Below, piece by piece: positions 52,441 to 61,157 of a DNA stretch of 64,000 nt. The DNA is from Herbaspirillum sp. AP02 (GTDB lineage: Bacteria; Pseudomonadota; Gammaproteobacteria; Burkholderiales; Burkholderiaceae_D): positions 186,001 to 250,000 of the forward strand of contig NZ_JADWMY010000004.1 in the NCBI RefSeq assembly GCF_015767275.1, read 5' to 3'. The notes beneath the pieces were generated by a model. It saw only the letters and a program-made list of their open reading frames with translations. It did no database searches and was not told the origin of the DNA. The translations under genes were made by a program, and so were the position numbers. Within the stretch, counting starts at the first letter, position 1, and each line of letters begins with the position of its first letter.

Positions 52441-52575
52441 ATCACCGTTACGATTAAGGTCTGTGGTGACTATGTTCCTGTTCACCAGTAGATCGTCGCC
52501 CATGCTCTCGAGATATCTAATCCTTGGATAGAAGCTGTTTTCCACCAAAGCCAGTCGTTCCACGTCGGAGAAAAA

Positions 52576-52824
52576 ATGCTTGAGTTACGCCCCAGCTGTG
52601 AATGCTGCGATAAGGGCCTGCCTCCAGAATCAACTGAGGCAAGGATTTATTCCTTCGAGTGCAGCTTCTGTGCCAAATGCGCGCCGGACACACTGAAAAG
52701 CAAATGCCCTAATTGTGGCAGGGAACTCGTCGCACGCCCTCGAAGACCCTTGGAAAAGCTCGCGAACAGTCCTGCAACGCCCCAAAGAGTATTCAAACAA
52801 AGCGGTTGCAAACCGGCAGCTTAG
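52576..52824 (+). CDS. DUF1272 zinc-ribbon-like protein
   Basis: An 82-residue protein with paired cysteines throughout: SCECC, SFECSFCAKC and KCPNCGREL, giving two probable zinc sites; then a basic tail VARPRRPLEKLANSP. This matches the DUF1272 family, of unknown function. Start ATG 52576 follows GAGAAAAA. It is a lone gene 135 bases after the Lrp gene. Confidence 0.85.
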   Translation: MLELRPSCECCDKGLPPESTEARIYSFECSFCAKCAPDTLKSKCPNCGRELVARPRRPLEKLANSPATPQRVFKQSGCKPAA

Positions 52825-53122
52825 AGGTATGCGTCAGGCTGCTGTCGGAAGGTTTTGGACGGTCGTGACCGTTCTTGACTTTTCAGCGCGGCACTCTGCT
52901 CTGCTGAGCCCAACGGCCGAATTCGGCCAAGAGCGGGCAGAGCGAATCGTCTTCACTACTAACGCCGAGAGCAACTGACGCCAGCTATCGGCCAGAAGCG
53001 GACCTGATCAATAGGCCATTCTCCAGGCCCAGATAAGCGCAAGCTAATGCGTTAGCCCCCTGCCCCGACGTTCAAGATTTCATGATTTTCTAACCCCCAC
53101 AATCCGGCGCGAGCTCGAAAAC

Positions 53123-53524
53123 CTACGACCGGATCAGTGCCAGCTGCCGGTCGAAATCGGCGGGATCGAAATAATCGCGCCATACGGTGATCTCGCCGCT
53201 CTCGATGGTCAGAGTCCCCATTACGGGCAGGCTGATGATTCCGCCATTCACATGCCTGAACACATCCACGCGTTCGTTCAGGACGACGTTGCCCTGGGCT
53301 GCGATGTGTGTGACCTTCCAGTCCAGCACAAACTCTGTTCCGATTCCAAACTGGCGATGAAACTTGCCGGTTTCTGCCCGTCCGATAATGTCCGGGAATG
53401 GCACGTTGTCGTAAAGCACATCGGCAGCCAACATAGCGAGTGCTGCATCGATGCGGTTGTGATTCCAGTGATCAAAGAAGGTTTGGGCGATTTCGATCGG
53501 GGTGGCGGCTTGGGATAAAGACAT
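53123..53524 (-). CDS. Limonene-epoxide-hydrolase/NTF2-like protein
   Basis: A 133-residue protein of the SnoaL/LEH fold. EIAQTFFDHWNHNRIDAALAMLAADVLYDNVPFPDIIGRAE and GEITVWRDYFDPADF follow limonene-1,2-epoxide hydrolase, where an Asp-Arg-Asp triad opens epoxides. The Asp of WRDYFD is present; the pattern fits LEH but the substrate is unproven. AAAGGAAAA precedes ATG 53524. It lies 73 bases after the OYE gene on the same strand, possibly one transcript. Confidence 0.82.
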   Translation of the reverse strand: MSLSQAATPIEIAQTFFDHWNHNRIDAALAMLAADVLYDNVPFPDIIGRAETGKFHRQFGIGTEFVLDWKVTHIAAQGNVVLNERVDVFRHVNGGIISLPVMGTLTIESGEITVWRDYFDPADFDRQLALIRS

Positions 53525-53597
53525 GATTTTTCCTTTCGGTCTAGCTGGAGTCGGGTTGATCTTCCGGTTCCTGCGGGGCGAGCCCGGGATTCTCTGC

Positions 53598-54659
53598 TTA
53601 GTAATCGATATAGCCTTCAGCACCTTGCGTGAACCAGGTCTCACGCACATCCTCTTTCAAGGGCAACCCGTGGGCGACACGGTGCGGGAGATCAGCGTTG
53701 GCGATATAGAGGCGACCGAAGCTGACAGCGTCGCCCGCTCCGTTGTCAAGATCAGCCTGTGCCCGGGCGATATCGAAATCCGAGTTGAGAATGACGGGGC
53801 CGTTGAAGTGCGGCCGCAATTGCGGTGCCAGAGGCTGCATGTAGCCCACCCCGAAGGAGCCGTGAATAGGAGGCTCGCGCAGTTCCACATGGCCGACGCC
53901 CGCTGACGACAGCATTTCCAGTGTCCCCGCAAAGAGTGTCAGCGGATCGCTATCGCGGATGCCCTGGGTTTCACCATTGGGAGAGAGGCGCACACCAATA
54001 CGATCTGCCCCGATCGCATCGGAAATACTGATGACAATCTCACGCAGCAAGCGCATGCGGTTCCTGATCGAGCCACCGTAGGCATCGTCACGATGATTGT
54101 CGCTGTCGCGCAGGAACTGGTCGATCAGATACCCATTTGAGGCATGGATCTGAATGCCGTCGAAACCAGCCTCCATGGCGTTTCGCGCTGCCCGTACATG
54201 TTCGTTGACCACATCCTGGATCTCATCGCTGCGCAGTGCGCGTGCCTGTACTTGGGGTTGGGCACCCGCGTAAGTGTAGGCGTGACCCGGTGCGATTGTC
54301 GCTGAGGCCGATATCGGAGTCTGGCCACCCATCAGCGGATGTACGACCCGTCCCATATGCCAGAGCTGCGCGATGATGCGCCCTCCTGCCGCGTGCACCG
54401 CGTCCGTCACCAGGCGCCAGCCGGCGATCTGCTGCTGGTTCCAGATGCCAGTGGCAAACGGCCAACCCAAGCCGGTCTGAGAGACTCCGATGGCTTCGCT
54501 GATGATCAACCCGGCAGAGGCGCGCTGCGCGTAATACGTTGCCATCATTGGCGTCGGCAAATGCTCGCGGGTGCCGCGCGCGCGCGTCATCGGCGCCATC
54601 AGCATGCGGTTGGGGGCGGCGATGGCACCGAGTTGGATTGGGTCGAAGAGCGAGTTCAT
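53598..54659 (-). CDS. Old yellow enzyme family ene-reductase
   Basis: A 353-residue FMN-dependent alkene reductase. PNRMLMAPMTRARG starts the barrel, then AQLWHMGRVVHP, HASNGYLIDQFLRDSDNHRDDAYGGSIRNRMRLL (family signature) and IGVRLSPNGE. It uses NAD(P)H to reduce activated C=C bonds or nitro groups. ATG 54659 was chosen over an upstream ATG because the conserved N-terminus starts there. It follows the SDR gene by 43 bases and precedes the epoxide-hydrolase-like gene, a set that looks like a small detoxification or terpene-type operon. Confidence 0.92.
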   Translation of the reverse strand: MNSLFDPIQLGAIAAPNRMLMAPMTRARGTREHLPTPMMATYYAQRASAGLIISEAIGVSQTGLGWPFATGIWNQQQIAGWRLVTDAVHAAGGRIIAQLWHMGRVVHPLMGGQTPISASATIAPGHAYTYAGAQPQVQARALRSDEIQDVVNEHVRAARNAMEAGFDGIQIHASNGYLIDQFLRDSDNHRDDAYGGSIRNRMRLLREIVISISDAIGADRIGVRLSPNGETQGIRDSDPLTLFAGTLEMLSSAGVGHVELREPPIHGSFGVGYMQPLAPQLRPHFNGPVILNSDFDIARAQADLDNGAGDAVSFGRLYIANADLPHRVAHGLPLKEDVRETWFTQGAEGYIDY

Positions 54660-54702
54660 GAGATCACCTGTCTGTTTTCTGTCGTGTATCGGCGGGCTGG
54701 AT

Positions 54703-55455
54703 TTACACCAGGCGCTGGCCGCCATCGATGTGCAAGGTTTCGCCATTCATGAAGTCGTTCTGGATAAGGAACATGACGGCTGCGGCGGCCTGTTGCATCG
54801 AGACGATTTTGTTGAGCGGCAACTTGGCGCTCAGATCCGCGACATAACCATCGCGCGCACTGCCCAGGGTGCGACCCAGCAGCGGGGTGTCGGTGGTGCC
54901 AGGTGACAGGGTATTGAAGCGACGCGGTGCCAATTCCAGTGCCAGACCGCGCGCGAGTGCCTCCATGGCGGCCGACGCGGCGGCCAGCACGGCGGTGCCC
55001 CAGGCATTGGGGCGGTCAGCCAGCACACCTGAGATGAAGGTGATCGATGCATGGTCATCGAGTTGCCGATGGAGCGTGCGAATCACGTCAATGGCAGCCC
55101 AGATCCGTTCATCGAATGCGCGGCGCAGGTACCCGATATCGGCTTCCAGAATCTTGCCTGCGACGAAGGAGCCCGCCATCAGTACCAGATGATCAACGTG
55201 GCCGATGTCCTTGAGCGCGGTTTCCACGGCAGCACGCTGTGTGATGTCTGCCGCGCGCCATGCCAGGCCGTGCTCGCTGGCGATGCGCTCGGAGCGCTCA
55301 GGGTCCGAGCCGACGACGACGACATTGGCACCAGCGTTCTTGGCCTGGAGCGCTGTGGCCAGACCGATTCCGGATGTGCCGCCGAAAATCAGGACGGTCT
55401 TGCCTGAGAAAGATTTGTCGGCGAGAAACATGGCTGCGTTGCTGACGGTATTCAT
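54703..55455 (-). CDS. SDR-family protein lacking the catalytic Tyr and Lys
   Basis: A 250-residue SDR with a normal cofactor site (TVLIFGGTSGIGLATALQAKNAG, GSDP at the specificity loop) and the terminal GETLHIDGGQRLV. The region of Tyr-x-x-x-Lys reads LAAASAAMEAL, so Tyr is Leu and Lys is Ser; the upstream Ser of FISGVLADRP is kept. It is either inactive, a scaffold or uses other chemistry. First gene of the SDR-OYE-LEH series and divergent from a LysR gene. Start ATG 55455 has AGGAGC upstream. Confidence 0.88.
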   Translation of the reverse strand: MNTVSNAAMFLADKSFSGKTVLIFGGTSGIGLATALQAKNAGANVVVVGSDPERSERIASEHGLAWRAADITQRAAVETALKDIGHVDHLVLMAGSFVAGKILEADIGYLRRAFDERIWAAIDVIRTLHRQLDDHASITFISGVLADRPNAWGTAVLAAASAAMEALARGLALELAPRRFNTLSPGTTDTPLLGRTLGSARDGYVADLSAKLPLNKIVSMQQAAAAVMFLIQNDFMNGETLHIDGGQRLV

Positions 55456-55480
55456 GGAGTGCTCCTGAGAAGTAGATGGG

Positions 55481-55497
55481 TTCACGCAAGTGCGTAA
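55481..55497. promoter_or_regulatory. LysR-box-like palindrome
   Basis: TTCACGCAAGTGCGTAA has ACGCA-AG-TGCGT symmetry and T-N11-A spacing as in LysR sites. It lies 26 bases before the SDR start, between divergent SDR and LysR genes. Confidence 0.45.
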
Positions 55498-55561
55498 TCG
55501 CATTCTAGGGGGCTACAACCTGTTCCATAAGAGAGTCAATTGGAATAATATAAGTGCCATC

Positions 55562-56521
55562 ATGGAACAAATAAGCCTGGACCGTCTAACCGGTTTAATC
55601 GCTTTCGCAAGAGCGGCCACATTGGGAAGCTATTCCGCAGCAGCGCGCGAAATGGGTATCTCGCCGTCGGCAGTCAGCAAAAGCATCGCTCGCCTGGAGC
55701 AACAACTGGGCATCCCACTGTTCATCCGAACTACACGCTCATTAAGGCTGACGCACGAGGGCGAGGCACTCTATGCGAGAGCGCTTCGCCTGCTGCACGA
55801 GGCCGAAGAAATCCAGCAGGCGGCCATCTCGACGCGCAGCGGGCCGTCCGGGATCGTGCGGGTCGCGGCGCCATATCCGATCGGCGTTCATTTGCTGGGA
55901 CCTGCACTGGTGCGTTTGCGCGAGCGCTATCCGCGACTGGTGGTCGACCTACGTATCCGGGATCAGATGGCCGACATGATTTCGGAGGGTATCGATGTCG
56001 CGATCCGAGTGGGTGACATTCCCGATTCCCGCCTGATTTCAAGACTTCTGGCGCCGCACAGGATCTGCGCCTTCGCTGCACCGGCCTATCTGGCCAGGCG
56101 CGGCACCCCCACGCGGCCTGAAGAGCTGGTGCAGCATGAATGCGTGAACTTCCGTTTCCAAAGCAGCGGTCAGGCGCTGCGATGGCCTTTCGCGGTGAGT
56201 GGCAAAATCGTGGAAATTGCACCGGAAGCCGGGATCGTGGCTGACGTCAGCGATGTGGTGGCGTCTATCGTCATTGCGGGTGGCGGCATCGCTATCATGC
56301 CGACCTATCTGGCAGCCACGCACGTGCGGCGTGGCGAGCTGGTACCTCTGTTGACAGCGTTTGCCGTCACGCGCTCCAACATCACCGCGCTATGGCCAGA
56401 GAGCCGGCGCACCAGTCCCAATGTGAAGGCTTTCCTGGGATTGCTGGACGAGGTCTTTGTCTCGCCGCCACAATGGGATATCTTGATCGGTGGACACCCA
56501 CAACCTGACCGCAGCCAGTAG
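55562..56521 (+). CDS. LysR family transcriptional regulator
   Basis: A 319-residue regulator: helix-turn-helix ISLDRLTGLIAFARAATLGSYSAAAREMGISPSAVSKSIARLEQQLGIPLFIRTTRSL and an effector domain (GIVRVAAPYPIGVHLLGPALVRLRERYPRLVVDLRIRDQMADMISEGIDVAIRVGDIPDSRL). ATG 55562 begins MEQISL; the upstream in-frame ATG is 24 codons earlier. Divergent from the SDR-OYE-LEH operon, its likely target, with a LysR-type palindrome between them. Confidence 0.92.
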   Translation: MEQISLDRLTGLIAFARAATLGSYSAAAREMGISPSAVSKSIARLEQQLGIPLFIRTTRSLRLTHEGEALYARALRLLHEAEEIQQAAISTRSGPSGIVRVAAPYPIGVHLLGPALVRLRERYPRLVVDLRIRDQMADMISEGIDVAIRVGDIPDSRLISRLLAPHRICAFAAPAYLARRGTPTRPEELVQHECVNFRFQSSGQALRWPFAVSGKIVEIAPEAGIVADVSDVVASIVIAGGGIAIMPTYLAATHVRRGELVPLLTAFAVTRSNITALWPESRRTSPNVKAFLGLLDEVFVSPPQWDILIGGHPQPDRSQ

Positions 56522-56669
56522 ATCAATGCGGTGCGATTCTGTAAGCGTCGCCAGATGACCAAGCATTGGTGCCAACAAGTCCGCTAACGGCCAGCAACGG
56601 TCTTCAATGGGCAAAAGCTTCGCTGCGGTTAAAACTTGAGTGCGTATCACCCGCTTGGCAATCAGACAG

Positions 56670-56810
56670 GTGACTGGAGTGCTCGACGTGGCATCACTAG
56701 AAATCACCTGGCGCGGGCACCTGCGTGACCCGATATCGCCAAGGGAGATCGCCAGCCGGCTTGGCTTCTGCAAGAACACCGTTAGCCGCCAACTACGCTG
56801 TGAACTGTAG
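56670..56810 (+). pseudogene. Possible remnant of a transposase or DNA-binding gene
   Basis: A short frame from GTG 56670 to TAG 56808-56810 codes WRGHLRDPISPREIASRLG and CKNTVSRQLR, a helix-turn-helix pattern resembling the start of IS21-type IstA or similar resolvases. No further part of such a gene follows, and there is no terminal repeat in view. A weak call. Confidence 0.3.
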
Positions 56811-56850
56811 AACCAGCCTATCGTTTACCTTGCTCCCTCGATCCCGTTTT

Positions 56851-58290
56851 CTACAACGCCCCGTGGTCATAAAACCGGATCGCATTACGACCGGCCGCCT
56901 TGGCCTGGTACATGGCAGCATCAGCCCATTTGAAAATATCTTCCGGTGTGGCCAAGGTCCCCAAGTAGAGCACCACGCCGATGCTGGCAGAGCACCGATG
57001 CTTCACCGTCTCAGGTTCCTGGGTGGCGTGCTCCACGCTAAGCACATAGGGAGCTGACAGGCTGGCGCCAATTTTTTCGGCAACCGTACTTGCCTGCGCA
57101 GTCGCTTTTGCCAGGTTCGCATCAAGGTCGCTTAGTAACACCACAAACTCATCACCGCCAAAGCGACCTACCGTGTCGGCTTCGCGGACGATACCCCTCA
57201 GGCGAAGTGCGGCTTCGATCAACAACAAATCACCCACCAAATGGCCGTGCACATCATTTAGCGGCTTGAAATTATCCAGATCGAGCACCAGCAGGGCGTA
57301 GTGGCAATTGTTGCGCTGGCTGGCCGCGATGGATTGATTCAGGCGATCGCTCAGCAGGCGGCGGTTTGGCAGGTGAGTCAGCGGGTCATAAAACGCCAGT
57401 TGACGCACCTGCTCTTCGAGTTGCCTACGTTCGGTGGTTTCGCGGGTGATACCGTGGTAACCAATGATGGTACCGTCGGCGTCGCGCACAGGTCTGGAAT
57501 GCAGCTCGCCCCATAGCAGTCGCCCGTCCTTGCAGCGATGCTGTACCTCGAAGGCGAGGGATTCATCCTCCTTGCCCTCCTGCTCAGCCTGTCGGCGTTT
57601 GTTGAGCATCTGCTGAATGATCGCCATACCTTCATCGGTCAACATTTCAAACACGTGTCGACCCAATACCTCGCTGGCGTGGTATCCCCGAATGCGTTCG
57701 TCAACCGGGCTGATATAGGTAACGTGCAAATTGCTATCGGCTTTCCAGACGACATCGGCGATGTCTTCGGTCAACAGTTTGAAATGCTCTTCCAGCTCAC
57801 TTAATTTTTCGGCAACCTGATTGCGCTCAACTGAAAGGCTTTCGAGTTGCGCAAGCAGCGCCTGCAATTGCACATTCGACTGATGGTGGTCGGTTTCACG
57901 TCGTTTTTCGTCCGAAATATCGCGAAACGTGCCTGCCAGGCCGAACAAACCCGGTGCCAGCTCGACCTGGTCGCCGCGAAACGCAAGGGAAATGGGCCTG
58001 CCCTCTCCGGCGAACACCTCAAGTTCTAGCTGCAAAGCCAAATGATTGGCCATGGCGTGATCGAAAGCTGCATGGAGACGTTCAAGACCGCCATTTGCGA
58101 AGGCCTGCATGGACGGGGCCGGAGCATTGCCAGGACTCCCGGTAATACTGGCTAGCAGCCCCTGCGAAGCCTCGGGCAGAAAGAGCGATTTCTTAGCCGG
58201 ATCGTATTCCCAGTAACCGATACAGCCGATTCGCTGAACAATATCCAGTCGCTTGCCTTCCAGGGTTGCGGAGAAGTTATTCGATTTCAC
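56851..58290 (-). CDS. PAS-GGDEF diguanylate cyclase
   Basis: A 479-residue signalling protein that makes cyclic di-GMP. An N-terminal PAS-like region (residues 15-135), a coiled segment near 140-165 (LEQLESLSVERNQVAEKLSEL), a second PAS (ADVVWKADSNLHVTYISPVDERIRG...YHGITRETTERRQLEEQ) and a GGDEF domain with FGGDEFVVLL near residue 377 follow. No membrane segment or EAL domain, so it is cytoplasmic. GTG 58290 has GAGGTAG upstream. The GGDEF residues are intact, so it should be active. Confidence 0.92.
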   Translation of the reverse strand: MKSNNFSATLEGKRLDIVQRIGCIGYWEYDPAKKSLFLPEASQGLLASITGSPGNAPAPSMQAFANGGLERLHAAFDHAMANHLALQLELEVFAGEGRPISLAFRGDQVELAPGLFGLAGTFRDISDEKRRETDHHQSNVQLQALLAQLESLSVERNQVAEKLSELEEHFKLLTEDIADVVWKADSNLHVTYISPVDERIRGYHASEVLGRHVFEMLTDEGMAIIQQMLNKRRQAEQEGKEDESLAFEVQHRCKDGRLLWGELHSRPVRDADGTIIGYHGITRETTERRQLEEQVRQLAFYDPLTHLPNRRLLSDRLNQSIAASQRNNCHYALLVLDLDNFKPLNDVHGHLVGDLLLIEAALRLRGIVREADTVGRFGGDEFVVLLSDLDANLAKATAQASTVAEKIGASLSAPYVLSVEHATQEPETVKHRCSASIGVVLYLGTLATPEDIFKWADAAMYQAKAAGRNAIRFYDHGAL

Positions 58291-58671
58291 GTGTCTACCT
58301 CAGGTCGTTTTTTTTCATACAAGCACTCTTTCTCCGGAGTGTTGATTTGATATCGTTTCGCGGCAATCAGACATACTATTGCCAAAACCAGTGCGACGAT
58401 CAGGTCCCATCGAACGATAAAACAGGCAGCAGCTGTAGCCTCCTTCTCCACGTCGATAGGTGCGTGATTTCCTTGTAGAGCATGTCGAGTGGGAGATGGT
58501 TTTTTTAGTTTTTCGTCTAGACGAACGATTCTACTGAAATCCTTTTATCGACTCCAGCGGCTCGTCGAGATTCGTTGTGCCACCATTATCGGCCGCCATC
58601 GACCAGAAGCAAATCCATTCTCAACTACCGAGCATTTTTTAACCGGAGATCCCGTGGAAAAGGAAGAACCG
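58291..58671. other. Intergenic region with a perfect 14-base palindrome
   Basis: TTCGTCTAGACGAA (58512-58525) is perfectly symmetric. CACTC-TTTCTCCG-GAGTG near 58325 forms a small hairpin downstream of the cyclase start. No gene is visible in the 381 bases; AT-richer parts suggest promoters for the flanking genes. Confidence 0.5.
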
Positions 58672-58890
58672 ATGAGCAACCCGGATACCACCACCGCCGC
58701 CATGCAATACATCATGACGATGCTGCTTCAACGATTGGACGCGACCGGCGCCGTCAAGCTTGACGAGATGATCGCAGGAGTACAGAGCGATCTTCAGGCG
58801 TGCATCGATCCGACTCCCGCCGTGCAGGAGACCTTCAAGGAAACACTGACCATCCTTCGGTTTGCCAGGAACTGTGGTACCGGCCAGTGA
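58672..58890 (+). CDS. Hypothetical small protein (72 residues)
   Basis: The frame MSNPDTTTAAMQYIMTMLLQRLDATGAVKLDEMIAGVQSD is followed by LQACIDPTPAVQETFKETLTILRFARNC. It is mostly helical, with no signal peptide or membrane segment. AAGGAAG lies 6 bases before ATG 58672, supporting translation. I recognise no family. Confidence 0.6.
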   Translation: MSNPDTTTAAMQYIMTMLLQRLDATGAVKLDEMIAGVQSDLQACIDPTPAVQETFKETLTILRFARNCGTGQ

Positions 58891-59044
58891 AATGCCAACC
58901 TGGGCATTGTCGATCCAGCAGGAACAGGAAGTTTTCGATCAGGCGAAGACCGCCCGATGGGTATCGAGAAGGCCTCAGACCTGGCGCAATCTCAAGGGCG
59001 GATGAGCGCGTCTCGGGCTGCGGCTATTCGGGTCGTTCCAAAGC

Positions 59045-59070
59045 TGACATTTTTGTCATTCAAATGTCAT
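59045..59070. promoter_or_regulatory. Response-regulator box upstream of the molybdoenzyme operon
   Basis: TTGTCAT (59053-59059) and ATGTCAT (59064-59070) are direct repeats 11 bases apart, and TGACA-TTTT-TGTCA (59045-59058) is an inverted repeat overlapping them. Both patterns are typical of OmpR-family response regulators: the first resembles a Pho box, the second a CusR/CopR/HprR-type box. The start codon of the next gene is 66 bases downstream. Confidence 0.5.
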
Positions 59071-59135
59071 GCGAATGACTCCTTTGCGTGACTAGCATGG
59101 ATGTTTTTCCAACCCACTCAACTGGTCAGGATCAC

Positions 59136-59759
59136 ATGAGCACATCCCTTCGCACCCTCGTCCATGGCATCGCAGTGTCTGCCATCTTCGCCACCTCCGC
59201 CTCCTATGCACAAGCGCCCGCACCTGCGGCCATGGCAGGCATCCGCGGCGCCATCGTTTCCGTTGCCGCCGACAAGCTGGTCGTCAAGAGCAACCGCGGC
59301 GGCGAGCAGACCATCGGCCTCGATAAGGACACCCGCGTAGCCGCCATCTCGCTGGCCAACATCAACGACATCAAGCCCGGCAGCTACATCGGCGCGGCCG
59401 GCATCCCGCAGCCGGACGGCTCGCAGAAGGCGCTGGAAGTGCACGTCTTCCCGCCGGCCATGGCCGGCACCGGCGACGGCCACCGTCCGTTCGACCTGGC
59501 GCCCAACAGCACCATGACCAACGGCACCGTGGGCGACGTGGTGGCCAGCAACGGCCGTACGCTGACCTTGAAATACAAGGACGGCGAGAAGAAGATCGTG
59601 GTGCCGGACGACGTGCCCATCGTCAACATCGAAGCCGGTGAACGCTCCATGCTGGTGGCCGGTGCCAAGGTGGTGGTGCGCGCCCGCAAGAACCCTGACG
59701 GCAGCCTGACCGCCGCTTCGGTCAGCGTCGGCCGCAACGGCATCACGCCGCCGATGTAA
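59136..59759 (+). CDS. Periplasmic DUF5666-like protein
   Basis: A 207-residue exported protein. The signal peptide MSTSLRTLVHGIAVSAIFATSASYA is cleaved near residue 25. The mature part holds two small beta-barrel repeats, IRGAIVSVAADKLVVKSNRGGEQTIGL and VGDVVASNGRTLTLKYKDGEKKIVV, each with an acidic loop, as in DUF5666/metal-responsive OB-fold proteins. It begins a three-gene series with cytochrome b561 and a molybdopterin enzyme, so it may aid that enzyme in the periplasm. CAGGAT lies before ATG 59136. Function unknown. Confidence 0.82.
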   Translation: MSTSLRTLVHGIAVSAIFATSASYAQAPAPAAMAGIRGAIVSVAADKLVVKSNRGGEQTIGLDKDTRVAAISLANINDIKPGSYIGAAGIPQPDGSQKALEVHVFPPAMAGTGDGHRPFDLAPNSTMTNGTVGDVVASNGRTLTLKYKDGEKKIVVPDDVPIVNIEAGERSMLVAGAKVVVRARKNPDGSLTAASVSVGRNGITPPM

Positions 59760-59769
59760 GAGGCGCGCA

Positions 59770-60384
59770 ATGTCCGGCAGGCTTGCTCTTCATCCGACGG
59801 CGGTGCGCATCGCCCACTGGCTCAACGCCTTCGCCATCGGCTGCATGCTGACCAGCGGCTGGGGCATCTACAACGCTTCGCCGATCTTCGGCTTCCGGTT
59901 TCCGGCCTGGATGACCCTGGGTGGATGGCTGGGCGGTTCGATCGCCTGGCATTTCGCCGCGATGTGGCTGCTGGTGGTCAATGGCCTGTTCTATCTGGGC
60001 TATGGTGCGGCCAGCGGTCATTTCCGCCGGCGCCTGCTGCCGCTGCGCGCACGCGACGTGGTGGCCGATGCCACCAGCGCCTTGCGTTTTCGCCTGCCGC
60101 ATCATCCGGGCGCCTATAACGCTGTACAGAAATTGCTGTACTGGGGAGTCATCCTGTTGGGCGTCGTCGTGGTCTTGTCGGGACTCGCCATCTGGAAGCC
60201 GGTGCAGCTGGAACCGCTGTGCAATTTCTTCGGCGGCTTCGACTTCGCGCGCAAGGTCCACTTCATCGCGATGGCGGGTATCGCCGCGTTCGTGGTCGTG
60301 CATCTGGCCTTGGTCGCCATCGTACCCAAGACCCTGCTGCCCATGCTGGTCGGGCGCGGGCATACGGAAGGAAACGTGCAATGA
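59770..60384 (+). CDS. Cytochrome b561-type membrane protein
   Basis: A 204-residue b-type cytochrome subunit: RIAHWLNAFAIGCMLTSGWGIY, SIAWHFAAMWLLVVNGLFYLGYG, AVQKLLYWGVILLGVVVVLSGLAIW and KVHFIAMAGIAAFVVVHLALVAIV give four hydrophobic helices with His residues placed as heme ligands. It probably passes quinol electrons to the MsrP-like subunit. ATG 59770 lies ten bases after the DUF5666 stop, and its end overlaps the next gene by four bases. Confidence 0.9.
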   Translation: MSGRLALHPTAVRIAHWLNAFAIGCMLTSGWGIYNASPIFGFRFPAWMTLGGWLGGSIAWHFAAMWLLVVNGLFYLGYGAASGHFRRRLLPLRARDVVADATSALRFRLPHHPGAYNAVQKLLYWGVILLGVVVVLSGLAIWKPVQLEPLCNFFGGFDFARKVHFIAMAGIAAFVVVHLALVAIVPKTLLPMLVGRGHTEGNVQ

Positions 60385-61157
60385 GCCGGCCGGACGAAAA
60401 ACCTTCACGCCCACCCGAGAAGATCCGACTGGCCGACCACCGCACGTCGCTGGTCAAGGTGGAACGTCGTCTGTTACTGCGCTCGGCGCTGTCGCTGGGC
60501 GCACTGTCGATGCTGGCCGGTTGCGACCTGCAGGACAACAACAGCGTCGACAAGGCGCTGTGGGCCATGTCGCGCTGGAACGACCGGGTCCAGGCGCTGC
60601 TGTTCCGCGGCGACAAGCTGGCGCCGACCTATGCGGCGAACCAGATCACCAACCCCTTCCCTTTCAACGCCTTCTACGACCAGGCCAGCGCGCCCGACAT
60701 CGATCCCGCCGACTGGCGCCTGGAAGTAAGCGGCATGGTCAGCGACAAACGGCCATGGACGCTGGAGCGCCTGCGCGCCTTGCCGCAAGCCGCGCAGATC
60801 ACGCGCCATATCTGCATCGAAGGCTGGAGCGCCATCGGCCAGTGGTCGGGCGTGCCACTCAAGCTTTTCTTGCAGGCCATCGGCGCCGACCTGTCGGCCA
60901 GATACGTGGGCTTCAAGTGCGCCGACCGTTACTACACCAGCCTTGACATGCCCACCGCCCTGCATCCCCAGACCATCCTCGCGCTGGACTTCGGCAAGGA
61001 GCCGCTGCCGACCGAATTCGGCTTCCCGCTCAAGGTGCGGGTGCCGACCAAGCTCGGTTTCAAGAACCCCAAGCACGTCGCCGCGATCTTCGTGACCAAC
61101 CAGAATCCTGGCGGCTATTGGGAAGACCAGGGCTACAACTGGTTCAGTGGAATCTGA
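60381..61157 (+). CDS. Molybdopterin-dependent oxidoreductase (MsrP/YedY-like)
   Basis: A 258-residue sulfite-oxidase-fold enzyme. ERRLLLRSALSLGALSMLAGC (residues 28-48, shown in part) combines a twin-arginine-like signal with a lipobox Cys48, so it may be a Tat-exported lipoprotein. DWRLEVSGMV starts the catalytic domain, and RHICIEGWSAIGQW holds Cys145, the molybdenum ligand. ALDFGKEPLPTEFGFPLKVRVPTKLGFKNPK and GYWEDQGYNWF are typical. Periplasmic. In E. coli MsrP repairs oxidised methionine; here it is paired with a b561 cytochrome instead of MsrQ, so the substrate may differ. Start at ATG 60381, overlapping the cytochrome gene. Confidence 0.9.
   Translation: MSRPDEKPSRPPEKIRLADHRTSLVKVERRLLLRSALSLGALSMLAGCDLQDNNSVDKALWAMSRWNDRVQALLFRGDKLAPTYAANQITNPFPFNAFYDQASAPDIDPADWRLEVSGMVSDKRPWTLERLRALPQAAQITRHICIEGWSAIGQWSGVPLKLFLQAIGADLSARYVGFKCADRYYTSLDMPTALHPQTILALDFGKEPLPTEFGFPLKVRVPTKLGFKNPKHVAAIFVTNQNPGGYWEDQGYNWFSGI

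Noticed and set aside
52825-53122. Possible repeat or coding remnant near GGCCGAATTCGGCCAAGAGCGGGCAG
   Set aside because: It contains partially repeated GGCCAGAAGCGGAC-like words but no coding frame or element boundary could be defined.
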